Source: Intoshia linei (Eukaryota; Orthonectida; Rhopaluridae). From it: a stretch of 63,296 bases of DNA. The stretch covers positions 1 through 63,296 of the forward strand of contig LWCA01000067.1 of the NCBI GenBank assembly GCA_001642005.1, in the 5' to 3' direction. Within the stretch, counting starts at the first letter, position 1. Each line of letters begins with the position of its first letter. The notes under the pieces are model-generated. The model searched no databases, had not been told where the DNA came from, and saw only the letters and a program-made list of their open reading frames with translations. This document shows, one piece after another, positions 34,964 through 46,900 of the stretch. The position numbers were made by a program, and so were the translations under genes.

Positions 34964-37900
34964 TTAAGTTACATTTGAATGATTCTCGTAGTTTGTTATT
35001 TCATTTAAAACTGATTTCCACATTGTTAAAGACTAAAATGTTTAAGTTAATGGTAATGTTTTTGTTTAATTGGCTTACATGAGTATGATAAGTTTTTTGG
35101 TTCATTGAATAACTGTACAGAAAGTCTGTTATTTCTACATTTTTTTGCATTAATAAATGCTTCATATTTTCCATCATTATGTCATAGAATTTGCTAAATT
35201 ATACGTTTTATTCACTTTGTTTATTATAAGATGGCCACATTTTCCGTTAAATTTTAAAATTATGAGATAAGAGTCAATGAGTGTTTTGTCTATTGGAAAA
35301 AAATATAAGACATTCACTAAAATAGGTATATCATTTTTAATATATCGAATATATTGTAATTGAAAGTATTATTCTATTGGCAATATAATTATTAATTATA
35401 TTGCCAACAATAATTAAAAATTATTAATTATAATACATCTTATTAAAGATTTAATGGTTTAAAATTAAATTGTGAAGTTCAAAATCACAATCTATAAAAA
35501 ATAGCATTTATTTATTTATTAAAAATCCCCATATTTAATTAAAATTTATTTAAATATTTAACTTAAATCTACTTTTTTTAAATTTTACCCTAGTTCACTT
35601 TTAAAGGTTTTTACTAGGCCTCATTATGAAGCATTATATAGTAAATTTTTTTTTTGATGTAGAATGAATTTTCTTTTAAGATGTTAAATGTATAATATTA
35701 GGTAGTGACAGAGAACGATAATAAGAAAAAGACGAAAAGAATTTTAATTATTAATTTAATCTTCGTATTATTAAATACTTATTTGATCCATCGTCTTCAT
35801 TACACAGAGCAAAATATTAAAGTTTTAAACTGAGTTTTATCAAAAAAATTAATAGAATTCTCGCTCAAAAAAAGTGTAATTTAAAAATAGTCATGGGAAT
35901 AATAGGTTGGGAACCATTGTTTCAATATCTTGATTAATATAATATACTTGAATTTTTTGATGTATATTTCAACTTGTTGTTTATTTCGTATGTCTCGATT
36001 CTTGTTTGATAGTTCTTTTTTTGCTATATACATTTGATGGTCCATTCGGCGTAATGAACATTTTATTCGACCCATTAGTCCTATATCATTAACCTATTTA
36101 ATAATATAAAGATTTATTTATCCAAAGTTGCTTCATGACTCCGCTGCAGCTGTTCAAATTTTCAACTTGACATGATCCTTTAATTTAAATGACTGAAAAA
36201 ATTTAGAGAAATTACTGAAATTACTAAAAACTTTTAAAACAAACTTACTCCTTTAAACCTGGTTAAATAACCTAATATTCATATATTATTTACAAACGTA
36301 AAAGGTAAAACATGTGTGTCATATCAATGAAATTATTTTTTTAATAGGTACACTTTTGTTAATAACTATAAAATACTCATATTTGACAATGATTTATGGA
36401 CTTGGCGGAAACAAGTTACTTAATGTTGAAATATTAAATAAGTCAAAAATTAACATGAAGGAATACTTAGTCGTTCAGACTTAGATGGATTATAAATACG
36501 TTTCTGGTTCGTCACAGGTGCCTTATTCAACATTGGAAACCTTGATACTACTTTTACTTCTTCCAAAAGGTTCAGTTTAATCATTTTATTCAAACTATTA
36601 ATCAACTGGCGACGGTAGACTAGATAGATTCGATTCAATGACGTCACTCAACCATGTAATCAGAAGTAATGACGGGTGGTGTGTAATAACCAGGGACGAA
36701 TTCAACGCAAACTAACGACTCGCGCCGACAAAGAGTTCTCGTTGATGTGTATGTTTACATCACATTATACTCAATACAAAAGAAGTTAAACGGATTTATT
36801 ATTCCTCTATGAAACAGTAAAACTCACCATTTTTGTCACCCTGATCGCCATACAAATATAAATAATAAAATTACTCTCATACTATGTTGATTGGATTCTA
36901 AACCTACGACTGTTTGAAATTGTTTTATTCTATATTCAATGTCTTGATAGTAATAGAATATTGTTCTAAATAATAAATCTTTATATATACTAACCTGTTG
37001 CCTCAATCAAACAATAATGAAATTTTTTATTGTGGTCACGATTTTCACTTATCTTATTATCTTGAAATTTATATTTAAATTTAATGTCAAAAAAGTCAGA
37101 GTTTTTGCATTTTGAAATAATTTTTAATACTTACACTTTACTTTATCATATGTACTTACCATATTTTATTAAATTGATGTGTGTTTGTTACCGCTTATAT
37201 ATTAAATGAATAGTCGTAGAATTAAAAAAAGGCTACTTTCGATCACAATTTTTCGGAAGTAATGTTCATATGCAGGTTAGATTTTCACAAATTGAGTTCT
37301 TCAGTGTCAAAAACCCATTCCCACTTTCTTAAAAAATAAAATCAGACATTAAATTCAAAAATACATATTTTCTCTGACACGTTTTAAAATTATAAACATT
37401 ATCGTAAATAGAAATCTCAAAAATTTTCATTTTCACTATCAAAACCCAATGGCGCTTTTTTTAAAAAATGAAAAGTGTGGTAGATTTTTAAAAAAAGAAA
37501 TATTGCAAATTAGAGTAGGACACACATTAGCAATAATGTTTCTTTATTGCGTCGTGAACTGGACGTAATCTGAAATATATTTAAAATGCATAAAATAACC
37601 CGATTCTCCCATTGCGTTGGTGAGGTTATTCGATTCATGCATATTTGTATATGAAATCCATATTATAGATATATGTGAATATTTAATTATTAATGGTGAA
37701 GTTAGTTCAATTATTTTACTACAATTAATTTTTAAGTATTTGAAAGACACTGAACAATGTTCATGAAAATGTACTGTAATTACAAAATTTTCATGGGTGA
37801 TGATAATTAAACTGGAATTAAAAGTATAGTATTACTCTACTACAGATTCATATTCTGTATAATCCTTCATGATTTCAACAATGATGCTGCGTTCCAGGAG

Positions 37901-40815
37901 GTTATCCAATATTGTCTTAGAATACCTAAATGCTTAAAGTACATTATTTGATTATATCGTTGACAATTTTATAAATATCGTTGATTATATTGTGCAAATG
38001 ATATTGTACAATTTTAGTTTGTTATTATTAGGATGGTTATTATAATGCTTTTGAGCTGAAAGGATACTTGAAAACGTTGACGTCCATTTTGTGCAACACA
38101 GTCTATCCAGCTTTAAATCATAGACTTGACCAGACCCATGGAGAAGTGACTTAGTATATATGATATTAATCATCGTGTATTTTTGGTAAGCCTCGGGCTT
38201 TGTAGGTTCACGCTGATCCATGGTATATTTTTGGCTAAAATTCCCTAATCCTTTTCAATTTCACAAAGTTCCTCTTCGCTTTTTACCACTTTCAAATATT
38301 TAGTCCATTTGATTTAGATTTAGAAATTTATTAAAAGGTACCCAACAATGATTTGTTAAAATAGGGTACTGTGGAGTTCTAAGTTTAAGAACCACTGCTA
38401 TGTGTCTATTGACTTAATTAATCTTAAAATTACTTTGAAAAAACGTTTGATAGTGATGTATATAATTCTTCATGTGTAGAATTACACCTGGAAAGTAATA
38501 TCAAATTCGAAGCAATCTTTATCAGATGTTTGGAATATTTGATATCGCAATTTGCAATTTTCTATGAAAATTGAATTATAATGTTAACAATGAATACCAT
38601 TTGGCAGTTCAATATATTGGAACAACTAGTATTCAAATTTCTAAAATATATCGATATTTTTTCAAGCGTTCTATTGGATCTTTTTTTCAAGTTGTTTGTT
38701 TCATTAGTTGTAATATATTTGGCAATCTACATGTTTGTATAATATAATACAGTGTATATAATACTTAGTGATCAATTTATAATCTTTGTTTGATTTTAAA
38801 TATTCAAGATAAAATTTAAATTAGATTCTGTTAAAACGGTAAATTTACGTAAAATAACAATTAAATTTAAGAAATAAATTACAAATTTTAATGAATTTTG
38901 CTTTACCAATAATAAATTTGGATCACAATTAAACTAAATGGTAATAGTAGAAAATTTTCAATTGCAGGTATTACCTCTTTTAGAGTTAAAAAATTGATAA
39001 ATATTTGATTTTTATGTAAAATAGTGTATTGTACTATTTTTTTCAAAAATCTCTAAAAATATTTTTTAAAGAATATAAATATTTTGATTTGCATAAATAA
39101 ACAATATATGAACATATTAACCCATATACTCCCAGACAAATTTTTCCAATTTTTTGGCTTCAATTTTTCCAAAAATTTGGGAAGTTAATACATACTTGCC
39201 TATTTCTCACCATATATAATTTTAGGTAATTACTAATTGTATTTATGGATTGATTTCACATTCCATATGTTCACATTGGGAGAATAAGACCAATAAAAGC
39301 GTGTATATATAAAACCGCATCGTCAATATACCTAATTATTTCATCAATTGTAGCCAATACATGAATTCATCATATGGTGTTCATTAAATTCGGTTATCAC
39401 AACTTAAAAAAAAAAATATAAAAACTTTTTTCAATGAATTTTTTTTGCTTTGAAAAATCATTTTGGTCCACTGTCAGTGACACAGGAGGCTAATCGGTAA
39501 AAACCCATAATTAATATACTCGAATGTTATATAATATACTAATTAATTTAATTTTTCATATTTAATTAACTTTGTTTCAATTTGATACGTGTTTTTATAA
39601 ATGTAATGTTGTGTGACCATATGGTCCCACTGGGATTATATGGGTTAATGTAAATAAATAAAATAATTATTTTTTTTGATAAAACAAATTAAAAAAAAAA
39701 CCTCTAATCCAATACGCCTTCTATACAAAAAACTAAGTTTATCAGATTCGCTCTCCCAAAGATAAGACAACTAATTTTAATTTATATATGTCGCTTGTTA
39801 ATTTATATTGCGGTCAAAATTAAATTATTGATTATTAATAAATTACCAATTTTTCTGGTAAAACTGGAAAAACTTCAAATGGTAAACTTAATTTAAGATA
39901 TTGGAGTAAAAAGGAAAATTCATTAAATCTGCGGTTCACGCAATAGTCACCTAAAACTGTGTTTTCTTCATCCGTTTTTCTTAATTTCCATGTAAATTAT
40001 ATTTTATATTATCAATCGTGACTGTTTTTTACAAATAATAGCTAGATCTGCCGAATGCAGATCTTAACAGATAAAAGCTTTTATTAAATTGATTAATATG
40101 ATTAAATAAAATAAAAAAAAAAGGTAAAAATGTATATTCAATGTATATTATCCATATAATTGTAATAAAAAATCTGAAAAATAAAAATGTATTGATACGA
40201 AATAGTTAACATTTTAAATGCACGAGTTGCACTAAGTTGAATATTGTAAACTTTCAAAAACTGTAACAAATGATAAATTCATTTTTGTTAAAACATTAGT
40301 AACCATTTGGTGGAGTTACTAAGTATTATAAAAACGTCATGTCAAAAATGTAAAAACTAACTTTTCTTAAATTATAAAGTCAAGTATTCATACTGAAAAT
40401 TTAATTCCATCGATACTAACAAAGTTGTACTTTAAAATATATAAAGTAAATATCTATTTAAAATTTTAGATTAATTTTTTAAAGTGTAGATTACAATTTC
40501 AGAGATTTACATTAAATATACTAACAAGTTAAATTAAATAAAACCAAAAGAAAATAAGTACAATTAAAAAGTTTATTCAATATGATTTTTTATTATCTGT
40601 AGTAATAATTCTAAGTTTTTCTTAAAGTTCGACACAGATACACTGACAAATACATTAACAAAAATCACATTTTAAATATATAAACCAATAAGATGTAATT
40701 TAATTAAATACTTTGTTATAATTTCATAAACAATGTGAGCATCTTTAGCTATTGTTGCGTTAGACAGTATTTGCTTATTATAATTTGAAATGTAAATTTT
40801 GAATTGATGTACCAT
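34964..40815 (-). CDS. SNX4: SNX4-like sorting nexin (PX and BAR domains)
   Basis: SNX4-type nexins bind PI3P through a PX domain, bend membranes with a BAR domain, and recycle cargo from endosomes and autophagosomes. Confident exons (minus strand): 40815-40712 and 39979-39847 (PX: YEIITK, then YCVNRRFNEFSFL and FPVLPEKL); 36646-36467 and 36080-35948 (BAR, with SERLRLMGRIKCSLRRMD); 35193-35079 (FYDIMMENMKHLLMQKN); 35032-34964 (end, MWKSVLNEI). These match human SNX4 in order. Less certain middle exons are 38234-38010, 37925-37836 and 37718 to about 37566, containing ILDNLLERSIIVEIMKDYT and LTNAMGESG. The second half of PX (about 39846-38235) was not located, and the joint at about 37566-36647 is unresolved. 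Both strands are open near 37.5-38.2 kb. The start codon is only 99 bp downstream of the KIF13 stop. Confidence 0.7.
35194..35947. other. SNX4 intron with a perfect palindrome
   Basis: A 754-bp intron. At 35377-35407 there are 15-bp perfect inverted arms (TTGGCAATATAATTA) with one base between them, a possible hairpin or MITE core. Near 35900-35935 is a hAT-like tail, ATAATAGGTTGGGAACCATTG. No exon was seen. Confidence 0.6.
36647..36790. other. locally GC-rich island, possible LTR or old insertion
   Basis: From about 36640 to 36770 the sequence is clearly richer in G and C (for example GACGGGTGGTGTG and GACTCGCGCCGAC) than the neighbouring intron DNA. It begins next to an SNX4 BAR exon. It contains no long open frame. 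It may be a solo LTR fragment or regulatory DNA; neither can be shown. Confidence 0.3.
36791..37543. other. SNX4 intron sequence with R1-like fragment
   Basis: A non-coding stretch between SNX4 exons. About 37230-37470 resembles the R1 variant seen near 6880-7030 (GGTTAGATTTTCACAAATTG; TCAAAAACCCATTCCC). A very short SNX4 exon may be hidden here because the flanking exons do not join directly. Confidence 0.45.
38235..39846. other. SNX4 intron region, exon(s) not located
   Basis: This 1.6-kb stretch should include the exon(s) encoding the end of the PX domain. One minus-strand stretch near 38250-38330 reads KWTKYLKVVKSEEELCEIEK, which would suit the region just after PX, but it lacks good splice sites and is not called. 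The rest is AT-rich with no repeat recognised. Confidence 0.5.
39980..40711. other. SNX4 intron 1, nothing recognised
   Basis: A 732-bp intron within the PX domain. A small palindrome AGATCTGC/GCAGATCT lies at 40044-40064. No coding exon or known repeat was seen. Confidence 0.6.
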
Positions 40816-40914
40816 TTTTAAATTTTATTTGACATGTGATAATTAAAATTTATTTGTATACATGTAGACTGAAAATGTTTATTTAAAGGTACATACTAAA
40901 GTTATATTTAGTTT
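40816..40914 (-). promoter_or_regulatory. 99-bp KIF13-SNX4 junction
   Basis: On the minus strand the KIF13 stop is followed by 99 bp and then the SNX4 ATG. Within it are an AATAAA polyadenylation word and, just after it, TTTTCAG, which looks like a splice acceptor. Such an order would suit polycistronic transcription with trans-splicing, but it can also arise by chance in AT-rich DNA. Confidence 0.35.
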
Positions 40915-43900
40915 TCATTTTGATGAGTACATCGATTCTGAGTGGTCCGGTAATAATCTATTTGGACGAACAAATATACCCTTATTTTTACGGCATTTAA
41001 AATATATTTTACCGTTTACTGTACCGTCGTGTTTGCCTATATTTTTAATATAATCAATGTAATATATAATGTAAATAAATACATGCAAAACATTGCAATG
41101 TGAACAAAGATATACAAAGTATTTCTGAGCAAAGGGTTATAGTATATCCGAACCTACCAAACTCCAGGTCATCTGAAAATTAAAAATAGACCCTAAATTT
41201 TTTTTCACAAACCATTCATAGTGTCATATAGCTCCTAACGACTTCTCTAAGGCTCTTGATGTGATACAGTGAAACCTATTTATAAACACACGATTTCGAA
41301 AATTTAATTTAATTTTTTAATGCGCAATTTGGAAAAATAAGACCCTCCCTTTTACAAAAATTCCGTCTAAGCCACGAAGAGAGTCTCGGTACGGTAGGTT
41401 CGACACAGGGTTCTTGTAAAAACAGTGATTGATAAAATTTATCAGATTGAGACGGATTAAGAAATAAAGTCAAAATTATATTAATATTCCAATTTTTGAT
41501 TGTTTATTACAGTTGCTTCCAAAATTTTTACATTATTATTATTTTTACACCATAAACACTTATCAAAAAAATCTTGATAAACTGTGATAACGGTACTCTA
41601 CAAAAACGTCACATAAAAAACGGCAACATTTATAATTACGTACTTATAAAATACATATTAACAAAATATCACACTGCAGACTTGAGAATGTTACTGTTAT
41701 TAGATTTTATAGAATTCATCCACTACAGAAAGTCTGTAACAGACCTAAGTTAAAACTGAAATATTAAGATTCATTTTTTACCTACAAACCATATTACAAA
41801 AAAATTAAAAATATTCAATTATAAATATTGATTATATTAATACAATTGTATTTTCATTTCTATGTAATTATAATTATTTAAGTTGTGCCGTTTTTGTATG
41901 TGCCTTTTTTGTCTGTGCCGTTTTTACCTATATTCGTGATAACCATGATATTATATTCACTCACAAATCACACTATTCCCATTTCAATTACAATTTTTTT
42001 AGGGGGTGTTAGCAGAATCAATTTCAACCTTCCAAACTCACATCTTACGGGTCAAAAACCCCAATTGTCCTTTTTATTTTTAAATCAAACGAGTTCGAAA
42101 ATTAAAAAAATATATACTCTGATACGGATTTTAAAATCATAAAGATAAATTTAAAAAAATTATATCTTCAGGGCCAAAACCCCAAATTACCCTTTTTTTT
42201 TTGAAAACAGCCCTAAAATTTCAATTCGAATAAGTGACGCCTTCACGGTCAAAAAAGCATTTTAGTATTCATATATTTTTTTCTGAAATATTTTTATTAA
42301 AACAGAAATGTAAAATAATTAAGTCCTACATATAAAAAAAAATTATTCTGATAGAGCTTATTCCAGTTGATATAAATACAAAATTTTAACTCTAGAAATA
42401 ACGCATTCCGGGTGAAACATAATGTTTAATATATTATCAACCAATATTTTTCAAATGTTTCGATTAAAATAAAAATTGAAAATGCAAATTTGTCCTACAA
42501 TTTCAAAAAAAATGTGCATTGAACGTCTGCACATTACCAATAAAGAAATATGGGTGAAAATCTATATAATTCATTCCTTCGCATTTTTTTAATTTCAGTT
42601 TGGGAACCACTCCTTTAAAGAATTGATAATAGTGAATAGTAGGATTTTTAAGTTAGATTTTCAACGTGAATTTATTTTTTAAGTATAATAAAAATGTGCT
42701 CTCGGCAGAGCTAGGTCCTGTTTGTACGTAGTATGTAAATTTATTTTTTGGTAGTATAAAAATGTTCCCTCGGTAGAACTAGGCTACGTATTACATAACA
42801 GTCAACCTATTATAGTATATTTCTATTAGTTTTAAACAAAATTCTTGTTTTAATTACCTCTGCCATGTGTTATTTCAACACCTATCCAGAGGCCAGATGC
42901 AAATTCTGTATTTCCAATAAAACGGATACGACCTTTGAGCATTTCGTTCTCTTTTGATTTTACATGAACAGCGCTAGAAATTTTCATCCAATGAGAAAGT
43001 ACACATTTATCTGGAGAATCAGTGCCATTTGACGCATAGGAATCAATTTGATCCGCTAAATTCCCAACAATATATTTTGATGATTGGTCATAATAATTTT
43101 AAAGTTAAAAATGTGCGAATATATTAATTAACTGTTAGACACTACGAGCTATGTGGTGTACATAAATTAACTGTATAATTTGGTCTACAATAGTATTAAA
43201 TTTTAATTTAATACTATCTACATATTATATTCCTACAGTAGTAAAAAAAACATAATTAACATAACAAGTGCACACTTTTATAACGTAAACGTTTTTGCAC
43301 ACAAATATGAACAAATTATTGAAAATTTTAAGAAGACCTGTGTACGTTGATTACTACGAGTTAAAAATATTACTAGAGGTATTAATCCGTTTAAAATGAA
43401 CAGAAAAGATTGGTAAAAAGAAAAACTCATTGGTACCCGACATAAATCTTTTAAACTTCCTTCAAAATATCTTAAAAACTGGATCATAATAAAACGCCAT
43501 GTTGTTATTACCATTTTGTATAAATATACAAAAAACTTACAGTTATATTGTAAGTCATTATTCTGATAAATTTCACTGTTTAGGCTATTATAACTATCTC
43601 GTTTAAATCCCAAATTAGAAGAAGCATCAATATCAAAAGTATTTCTAGAGTCATCATCAGAACCACCGTGCGCAAGAATCTTTTTTTTGTCCAATCGATC
43701 AACGGAAACAAAACTGATTCTGTTTCTATTTTTACTGATTTTACTAACAGTATTTGTATTTCTTTTTTTAATAGATTTTGGTTTAATATTTAAATCAAAA
43801 CTGTCATTCTTTTCCGACAAGGATAAGTGACTGTTATTTTGATTAATTTTACCCTTTTTGCGTCTAGCTTTAATTTCTCTTAAATTATTACTTTTACTGT

Positions 43901-46900
43901 CCTTGTCTTTTTCTTTGTTGACGATTGATTTGCGTTTATCTAAAGATTGATGGTATAAGGAGGTGGGTCTAGATTTTTTTTCGGTAGAAGTATTTTCGTT
44001 TGTCAATATTTTTGAATTTTTTACAACATAAGATTTTTTCGATGACAGTTTTAATGATTTTATTCTTTTTTGTTTAGTTTCTTTGGTTGTGCTTATTTCA
44101 TTTTCAATGGAATCTTTATTTTCCATTACAAATGTGTGTGTTGAAGAAAGTGACTCATTACTGTTTGATAAATTTGATTTTTTGGGTATTTGTATTTTTA
44201 GTTGTTCTAGTTCATTTTCTTTTTCAATGGCAATAATTTTATCTGTACATGATACACTTGAAGTTAGAGATTCAATTTCTTTCAATTCTGTTATTTGATT
44301 GATTTTTATCATTTCATCTACATTTTGAATCTCTTCTATGTCATTAACTACTTCAATCTTATTAACTTCCTGAATATCATTAATATCCTGAATGTCTTTT
44401 ATATTTTTGACGTCTTGAACTTCTTTCAGTTTATTTTTTTCATCATGATCTTTCATATTTGTATTATCTAACGCTGTCCCAATGTCTATGTTATCATTTG
44501 TAAATTTTTCAGGAGTATTTATATCCTTTATATTATTAGAATCAGTTTGCAATTCAAATTCTTTAATTTCATTAGTTTTTCGATTAAGTTTGATGGAAAG
44601 TCTCTTAATTTTAAAAATATTTGATGGATTTGTTTTATTAGACTGCTTAGATTCAGTAGATTCTGTAGATATTAGTCTTTCATTAAATAAATTTGAGTCG
44701 GATGATGACAACCTCTGCCGACTAATCACATCAATAGGACTTACCTGACAAACTTTGGGTTTAATCTTATTTACTTCATCGTTACTACAATATGTTTCAC
44801 TAACTTTATTATTTCTTCTATTCTTGGACGGGTTGTCACCTTCTAAGGATGTACCCATTTGATCATCCAAATGCGACATGTCAAAAGTAACTATGGAACT
44901 GCGATTTTTATTTTCAGAATCTGAAATCAAAACTGAATCCCTGATACTACTTTTTAATTCTTTTGAGATTAAATCGTTTCGACCCGTTTCAGTTTTAGTT
45001 CTCCTCATAATTGGTTTTGATCTATTTAAATTTCTTAAAATAATATTTTTATTTGTTTTAGAATTGTTAATATGTTGTTGTTCATCCAATACATTTTTAT
45101 CTCGCTTAGATTTAATTTTATCTTTTTCATTCAAATTTTCCTTTTTCTTTTGCTTCTCATAGTCTTTAGTTTTATAATGACAACCTTCATTGTCAGCAAT
45201 TGTAATTTCATTTTTTATTGTATCAGCACTGTTAATACTATCTTTTTGGATTCCGGATTTCCTTTTGGCTTTAATTCTCATAATATCTTTTTCGCTTTCA
45301 ATTAGTTCAAATATATCATCAATGTTTGTTAATGATATATTACTAGAGGAATCGTTACTTTTAGCATCATTTATCTTCAAATTCATATTCCAGATGCAAT
45401 CTAATTGACTCTTCGTGTCTGAAAATTTTCTGAAACAATCCAATTGATTACAACTTAAATTATTTCCACTTCCTGTAAGATTAGACACATTAGATAAATT
45501 GGAAAACTTTCTTTCATCTTGAAAATCAAGGTTCTGATTGTTTAATTTAGTTGATTCAATATAATTTAAATCATTTTTATTATCATTAATTTTGTTATTT
45601 TCCATCTCTGATTCAATTGTTGAGGTTGATGGAAACAATGGCTTGTTTTTATTTGCATTCAAACTATTTTCTAAATCAAAATCTTGTTTCAATTCGATCA
45701 ATCTATTTTCATTCACATCTGTCTCAATAATTGATTGTATCGGTAGTTTGTTTTTTATTTCAACTGATGGTGTTTCGTTTTGTTTTTCCAAGCTAATGTT
45801 TATATGTTTATCTGTATTATTATCATCAGACACTTTGATTTCATCGAAATTGTTTATTTCATCATAATCATTCAATATAGAATCACACTTTTCAATGTCC
45901 TCTTTTATGGTATCCAAACAATTTACATGATTATTGATACTTTCTGTTGATTTTTTAGACACATCATCCTCTGTAAAATCATTACTGTCTTTGATAAGTG
46001 TTTTATCTGACGACCAACTAGTACTAGGATATTCTTTTTCAAAATTTGTTTCTTGATTCGGTTCTTCAGTGCTATAAATGTTTGGATCACTTCCATTTTT
46101 GTTTACATCTAAAAAATATTATTATATATTGTATACTTTATATCCATTATGATAGATAGGTATATACAGATACTGGGATTTCATAAGATATCAAAGAATT
46201 AAGGAAAATAGGTTAGTATATTTTTATATTTTAACTAGGTTGACTGTTATGTACTAATTACAAACAGCACCTAGCTCTACCGAGGGCACATTTGTATCAT
46301 ACCATAAAAATAAATTTACGTTAAAAATCTAACTTAACTATCCTACTATTCACTATTATCAATCCTTAAAGAAGTGATTACCAAACTTGTTTCAAGTGGA
46401 ACTGTCATATCACATTACTTTTAATTTATCTAAATTTACTTTTAAGTGAATTATTCTATCTTAATTTTATTTTGTTAACATTTGCGTAAAGAATTTTAAA
46501 AATAATTGTTATCCAATTTTTTTAATTTATTAGACAGAATGTGTGTATATTAAAAATAAAGTAAAAACAGTCCAATCCTAAAAATTGTCTTAAATAGCAT
46601 AATTCCTGAAAAAATAAAATTATAAAAACCTATTTTGTCATTTTCAATGTGATAATATATATTCAGTACCAATTTAATAAATACTTAAAATGATAATAAG
46701 ATATTAACAAAAAAAATTAAGATGGAATAATTCACTTTAAAGTAAAAAGTAATGGATATGATGGTTTCACCTGAACAAAATTTGGGACCACTCTTTTAAA
46801 AGATTGATAATAGTTAATAGTAGGATTTTTAAGTTAGATTTTTAACGTGAATTTATTTTTTTGGTATAATAAAAGAGTGCCCTTTGCAGAGCTAGGTGCT

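Noticed and set aside
37812-37835. A 24-nt intron in the SNX4 middle region
   Set aside because: GT...AG bounds exist and joining is in frame, but a second acceptor at 37719-37720 gives a normal-sized intron, the same phase and a better match to the SNX4 BAR helix.
40915-41036. Kinesin with both CAP-Gly and PX in one protein (KIF13/KIF16B hybrid)
   Set aside because: A TGA at 40915-40917 ends the CAP-Gly exon and no donor/acceptor pair joins it in frame to the PX exon; the downstream exons match SNX4 to its own C-terminus.
43278-43540. Hydrophobic C-terminal extension of the 894-codon frame, as if a membrane protein
   Set aside because: The frame crosses a GTAAGT donor at 43540; the next exon (43055) joins in phase and gives the CAP-Gly domain.
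44083-45867. Plus-strand frames rich in Leu, Phe and Ser opposite the KIF13 tail
   Set aside because: They are the antisense of an Asp/Asn/Lys-rich coding exon, which is open by composition.
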